From contig NZ_JAHVJZ010000001.1 of assembly GCF_019801015.1 (NCBI RefSeq), positions 434,001 to 498,000 on the forward strand: DNA of 64,000 nt. Reading direction: 5' to 3'. Made by a program: the position numbers and the translations under genes. The DNA comes from Marinobacter nauticus (lineage in GTDB: Bacteria > Pseudomonadota > Gammaproteobacteria > Enterobacterales > Shewanellaceae). Positions 61,091-64,000 of this stretch are shown here, piece after piece; the first letter of the stretch is position 1; each line of letters opens with the position of its first letter. The notes under the pieces are model-generated. The model was not told where the DNA came from, made no database searches, and worked only from the letters and a program-made list of their open reading frames with translations.

Positions 61091-64000
61091 ATGGCCAAGC
61101 AACCGTCTACGCCCCAGGTCCTGCTCGACAACGTCGTGGAGCTGATCCACAAAAAAATGCCGGAGCAGCAAGCCCCTCTGATTGATTCCTTTGCCCGCCT
61201 TATCTTTGGCACCCTGGCAAAAGATGAACTTTCCCAGCGCAGTGACAGTGATCTGTACGGCGCCACTCTCAGCCTTTGGAATACCCTGAACAAGACTCAG
61301 ATCGGTGAGTTCCGCAACCGCGTATATAACCCGGTTCAGAGCACTCACGGTTGGCAGTCCGCCCATACCATTATTGAGATGGTGCTGCCGGACATGCCAT
61401 TCCTGGTGGACTCAGTGTCGATGGCACTGAACCGCAACGGCATCACTTCGCACCTGATGATTCACTCTCCGGTGGCCATCGCCCGTGATGAATCCGGAGC
61501 GGTGACTGCGGTCCGCCACGTGTTGGATGGCGAACCGGAAGATGAGCGCGTTGCGGTATTCCTGGTTGAAGTCGACAACCTGGACGACGCGAAGAGCATG
61601 AAGTCACTGGCCAAGGAACTGGATTCAGTGATTCTCGATGTCACCGCGGCCGTCGAAGACTGGCAACCGATGCAGGACAAGCTGGCGGAAGTGATAGAAG
61701 CGGTCAAGAACGGCCCCCACGCCGGACACGAAAGTGATCGCGAGGAAGCCCTGGCGTTCCTGGCTTTCCTGTCCAATCATCACTTCACCTTTCTGGGCTA
61801 CCGTCATTACGACCTGACCAAAGTGGAAGGCGACATCAGCCTCCAGGGTGACAATGCCACCAGTATGGGCATCATGAAGGAGCAGCCCAGTCAGGGATTG
61901 CTGCTTTCTTCATTGCCGGAGCAGGCCAGAAAAGAAGCGCTGGGCAATAGCCACCTGATTCTGACCAAAACCAACACCAAGAGCCGGGTACATCGTCCCG
62001 CTTACATCGACTATGTCGGTGTGAAGCGTTTTGATGACAATGGCCAGGTGATCGGCGAAGACCGCTTTATCGGTTTGTACGCTTCCTCCATGTACAACCG
62101 CAGTCCCCGCGAAATCCCGCTGATTCGCCGTAAGCTCGAGCAGGTAGTGGCCCGTTCCGGGCTGGCGCCTCACAGCCATGACTACAAAGCTCTGATGAAC
62201 ATCCTGGAAACCTATCCCCGGGATGAACTGATTCAGGCCAGCGAACAACAACTGTTTGATGGCGCCATGGGCATTCTGCATATGCAGGATCGCGACAAAG
62301 TGCGCCTGTTTGTCCGCCGTGACCCCTTCGGCCGATTCTTCTCCGCTTTGGTGTTTACCACCAAAGAGCGCTACAACACCCAGCTTCGTATCAAGACCCA
62401 GAAGCTGCTGGCGGAAGTGTTCCAGACCGAAGACGAAGTGGAGTTCACCACCTATTTCTCCGAATCCACGCTGGCGCGAACTCACTACCTGGTGAAGGTT
62501 GAAGACAACAATATGGATATCGACGTAAAAGAGCTGGAAAACAACCTGGTTGAGCTGGCTCGCTCCTGGGAAGACAAGTTGGATAGCGCCCTGGTGGAAA
62601 GCCGCGGCGAAGCACAGGGCAAACAACTGACCCGTCGCTTTGTGAATGCGTTCCCGCGCAGCTACAAGGAAGACGTCCTGCCCAGTGCTGCGCTGGTTGA
62701 CATCGAGCATCTGGAAAAGCTCGAAACCGCCGATGAGCTGGGCATGCTGTTTTACCAGCCCCAGGAACGTGCGCTGGGCAGTAAGCAGGTGTGCCTGAAG
62801 CTGTTCCACAAAAACGAGCCCATTCACCTGTCCGACGTTCTGCCGATGCTGGAAAACTTCGGTCTGCGGGTGATCGGTGAGCGCCCGTACCAGGTGGTTA
62901 CCGGTGACGGCCAGGAGTACTGGATCCTCGATTTCTCAATGACCCTGAAGGGGGAAGTGAAGGAAGAGATCAGCTCCTACCAGGCGCGATTCCAGGATGC
63001 GCTGGGTAAGGTCTGGTCCGGCGATTATGAAGACGATGGTTTTAACCATCTGGTGCTCTCTGCCGGGTTGACTGGCCGTGAAGTCACTGTGCTGCGGGCT
63101 TACGCAAAGTATATGCGTCAGATTGGGGTCACCTTCTCGCAGGAATACATCGCCGAAACTCTCGATAAATATCCCCACATTGCCCGTCTGCTGGTGGACA
63201 TGTTTACCCGCCGCTTTAATCCAAAGAGCCGCGCGAACCGTGGCCTGGAAAAGCAGCTGACCCAGGTGGAAGAGTACCTGGATGACGTGGCCAATCTGGA
63301 TGATGACCGCATCATCCGTCGCTATGTTGAGCTCATTGAGGCGACACTGCGCACCAACTTCTACCAGCCCAAGCAGGACGGTGACGACAAGGCTTACGTC
63401 TCCTTTAAGGTACAACCGGAACGCATCCCCGAGATGCCGCTGCCGCTGCCCAAGTTCGAGATCTTCGTTTATTCGCCGCGGATGGAAGGTGTTCACCTGC
63501 GGGGTGGCAAAGTGGCCCGGGGTGGTTTGCGCTGGTCCGATCGTCGCGAAGATTTCCGCACCGAAGTACTGGGCCTGGTGAAAGCCCAGCAGGTGAAGAA
63601 CACCGTTATTGTGCCGTCCGGCGCCAAGGGTGGCTTTGTCTGCAAACAGCTGCCGACCGAACGTGAAGCGATGCTGGCGGAAGGTCAGGATTGCTACCGC
63701 ATGTTTATCCGTGCGCTGCTGGATGTCAGCGACAACATTGAGCAGGGCGAAATTGTGCCGCCGGCCAATGTGGTCCGCCACGATGAGGACGACCCGTACC
63801 TGGTGGTGGCCGCCGATAAAGGCACCGCGACTTTCTCCGACATCGCCAACAGCATCTCCGAAGAGTACGGTTTCTGGTTGGGTGACGCCTTTGCCTCCGG
63901 TGGCCAGTACGGTTACGACCACAAAAAGATGGGCATCACCGCCCGCGGTGGTTGGGAATCCGTTAAGCGACACTTCCGTGAGATGGGCGTCGATTGTCAA
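61091..64000 (+). CDS. gdhB: NAD-dependent glutamate dehydrogenase, large type (3' end outside window)
   Basis: Open from ATG 61091 to the window edge, 970 residues of a family of about 1,600. Oxidises glutamate to 2-oxoglutarate and ammonia with NAD. The visible portion holds the long regulatory N terminus (ACT-like modules; LPDMPFLVDSVSMALNRNGI, LAFLAFLSNHHFTFLGYRHY, FIGLYASSMYNRSPREIPL) and the start of the catalytic domain near residue 800 (RGGKVARGGLRWSDRREDFRTEVLGL, then KNTVIVPSGAKGGFV with the substrate-site Lys). The large GDH-180 type is shared by Pseudomonas and Shewanella. Confidence 0.95.
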   Translation, partial: MAKQPSTPQVLLDNVVELIHKKMPEQQAPLIDSFARLIFGTLAKDELSQRSDSDLYGATLSLWNTLNKTQIGEFRNRVYNPVQSTHGWQSAHTIIEMVLPDMPFLVDSVSMALNRNGITSHLMIHSPVAIARDESGAVTAVRHVLDGEPEDERVAVFLVEVDNLDDAKSMKSLAKELDSVILDVTAAVEDWQPMQDKLAEVIEAVKNGPHAGHESDREEALAFLAFLSNHHFTFLGYRHYDLTKVEGDISLQGDNATSMGIMKEQPSQGLLLSSLPEQARKEALGNSHLILTKTNTKSRVHRPAYIDYVGVKRFDDNGQVIGEDRFIGLYASSMYNRSPREIPLIRRKLEQVVARSGLAPHSHDYKALMNILETYPRDELIQASEQQLFDGAMGILHMQDRDKVRLFVRRDPFGRFFSALVFTTKERYNTQLRIKTQKLLAEVFQTEDEVEFTTYFSESTLARTHYLVKVEDNNMDIDVKELENNLVELARSWEDKLDSALVESRGEAQGKQLTRRFVNAFPRSYKEDVLPSAALVDIEHLEKLETADELGMLFYQPQERALGSKQVCLKLFHKNEPIHLSDVLPMLENFGLRVIGERPYQVVTGDGQEYWILDFSMTLKGEVKEEISSYQARFQDALGKVWSGDYEDDGFNHLVLSAGLTGREVTVLRAYAKYMRQIGVTFSQEYIAETLDKYPHIARLLVDMFTRRFNPKSRANRGLEKQLTQVEEYLDDVANLDDDRIIRRYVELIEATLRTNFYQPKQDGDDKAYVSFKVQPERIPEMPLPLPKFEIFVYSPRMEGVHLRGGKVARGGLRWSDRREDFRTEVLGLVKAQQVKNTVIVPSGAKGGFVCKQLPTEREAMLAEGQDCYRMFIRALLDVSDNIEQGEIVPPANVVRHDEDDPYLVVAADKGTATFSDIANSISEEYGFWLGDAFASGGQYGYDHKKMGITARGGWESVKRHFREMGVDCQ

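Noticed and set aside
1..64000. CRISPR arrays, insertion sequences, rRNA genes and origin elements
   Set aside because: No regularly spaced repeats with unique spacers, no transposase, no rRNA sequence and no DnaA-box cluster were noticed on reading.

Overview
The window reads as chromosomal DNA of a GC-rich marine gammaproteobacterium of the Alteromonadales. Gene order and content are Shewanella-like: norM-ribE, thrS-infC-rpmI-rplT, metG against apbC, udk-dcd-pabC-mltG-tmk-holB-pilZ, rsmF with a LetAB system, msrC-proQ-prc, pepN-DUF2835, the DUF1302/DUF1329 operon and the very large NAD-dependent glutamate dehydrogenase. The base composition looks richer in GC than typical Shewanella, so a Ferrimonas-like organism is my best inference; I could not test this. 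Nearly all genes are intact and densely packed, and most of the window is core genome.

The least ordinary part is at the left end (1-4594). It holds an HlyD-type adaptor (its start lies outside the window), an ABC exporter with a C39 double-glycine peptidase, two tiny near-identical double-glycine peptides (54 and 49 residues) and, after a strong terminator, a LytTR-domain regulator with neither receiver domain nor membrane segments. The mature peptides are anionic, lack cysteine and share the ending FPPGGIIRI, and no immunity gene is visible. This looks like a secreted-peptide system, possibly signalling, of a kind I do not recognise. It abuts a tRNA-Ser gene whose 3' end and terminator are tandemly repeated 150 bp downstream.

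5131-17976 is mixed: a secreted serine protease with a GlyGly-CTERM-like tail, small Alteromonadales proteins (DUF2750, a probable DUF3069, DUF3080), a full-length tyrosine-recombinase homologue that seems to have lost every catalytic residue, a GT-A glycosyltransferase, a YegD-type Hsp70, three tRNA-Val genes, norM/ribE and a pteridine reductase next to a fructosamine kinase. 18250-21403 is the translation operon thrS-infC-rpmI-rplT, in which infC starts at an AUA codon. 21481-30157 holds DUF1853, ldhA, a Nif3-type protein, a CPA1 antiporter, a DUF4384 protein and metG.

30315-37222 is a run of forward genes for Fe-S delivery, nucleotide salvage and synthesis, folate, peptidoglycan termination, DNA polymerase clamp loading and PilZ. 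37429-43938 contains rsmF, a fused SpmA-SpmB protein and the lipid-transport genes letB (seven MCE domains) and letA (split in two). 44116-47620 is msrC, a small acidic protein, proQ and prc. 47755-53500 is a sodium symporter, NhaC antiporter, pepN and DUF2835. 53813-60766 is a four-gene envelope operon: DUF1302, DUF1329, a YCF48-type propeller and an RND/MMPL exporter, preceded by an AT-rich repeat array. The window ends inside gdhB. I saw no CRISPR array, insertion sequence or rRNA gene.
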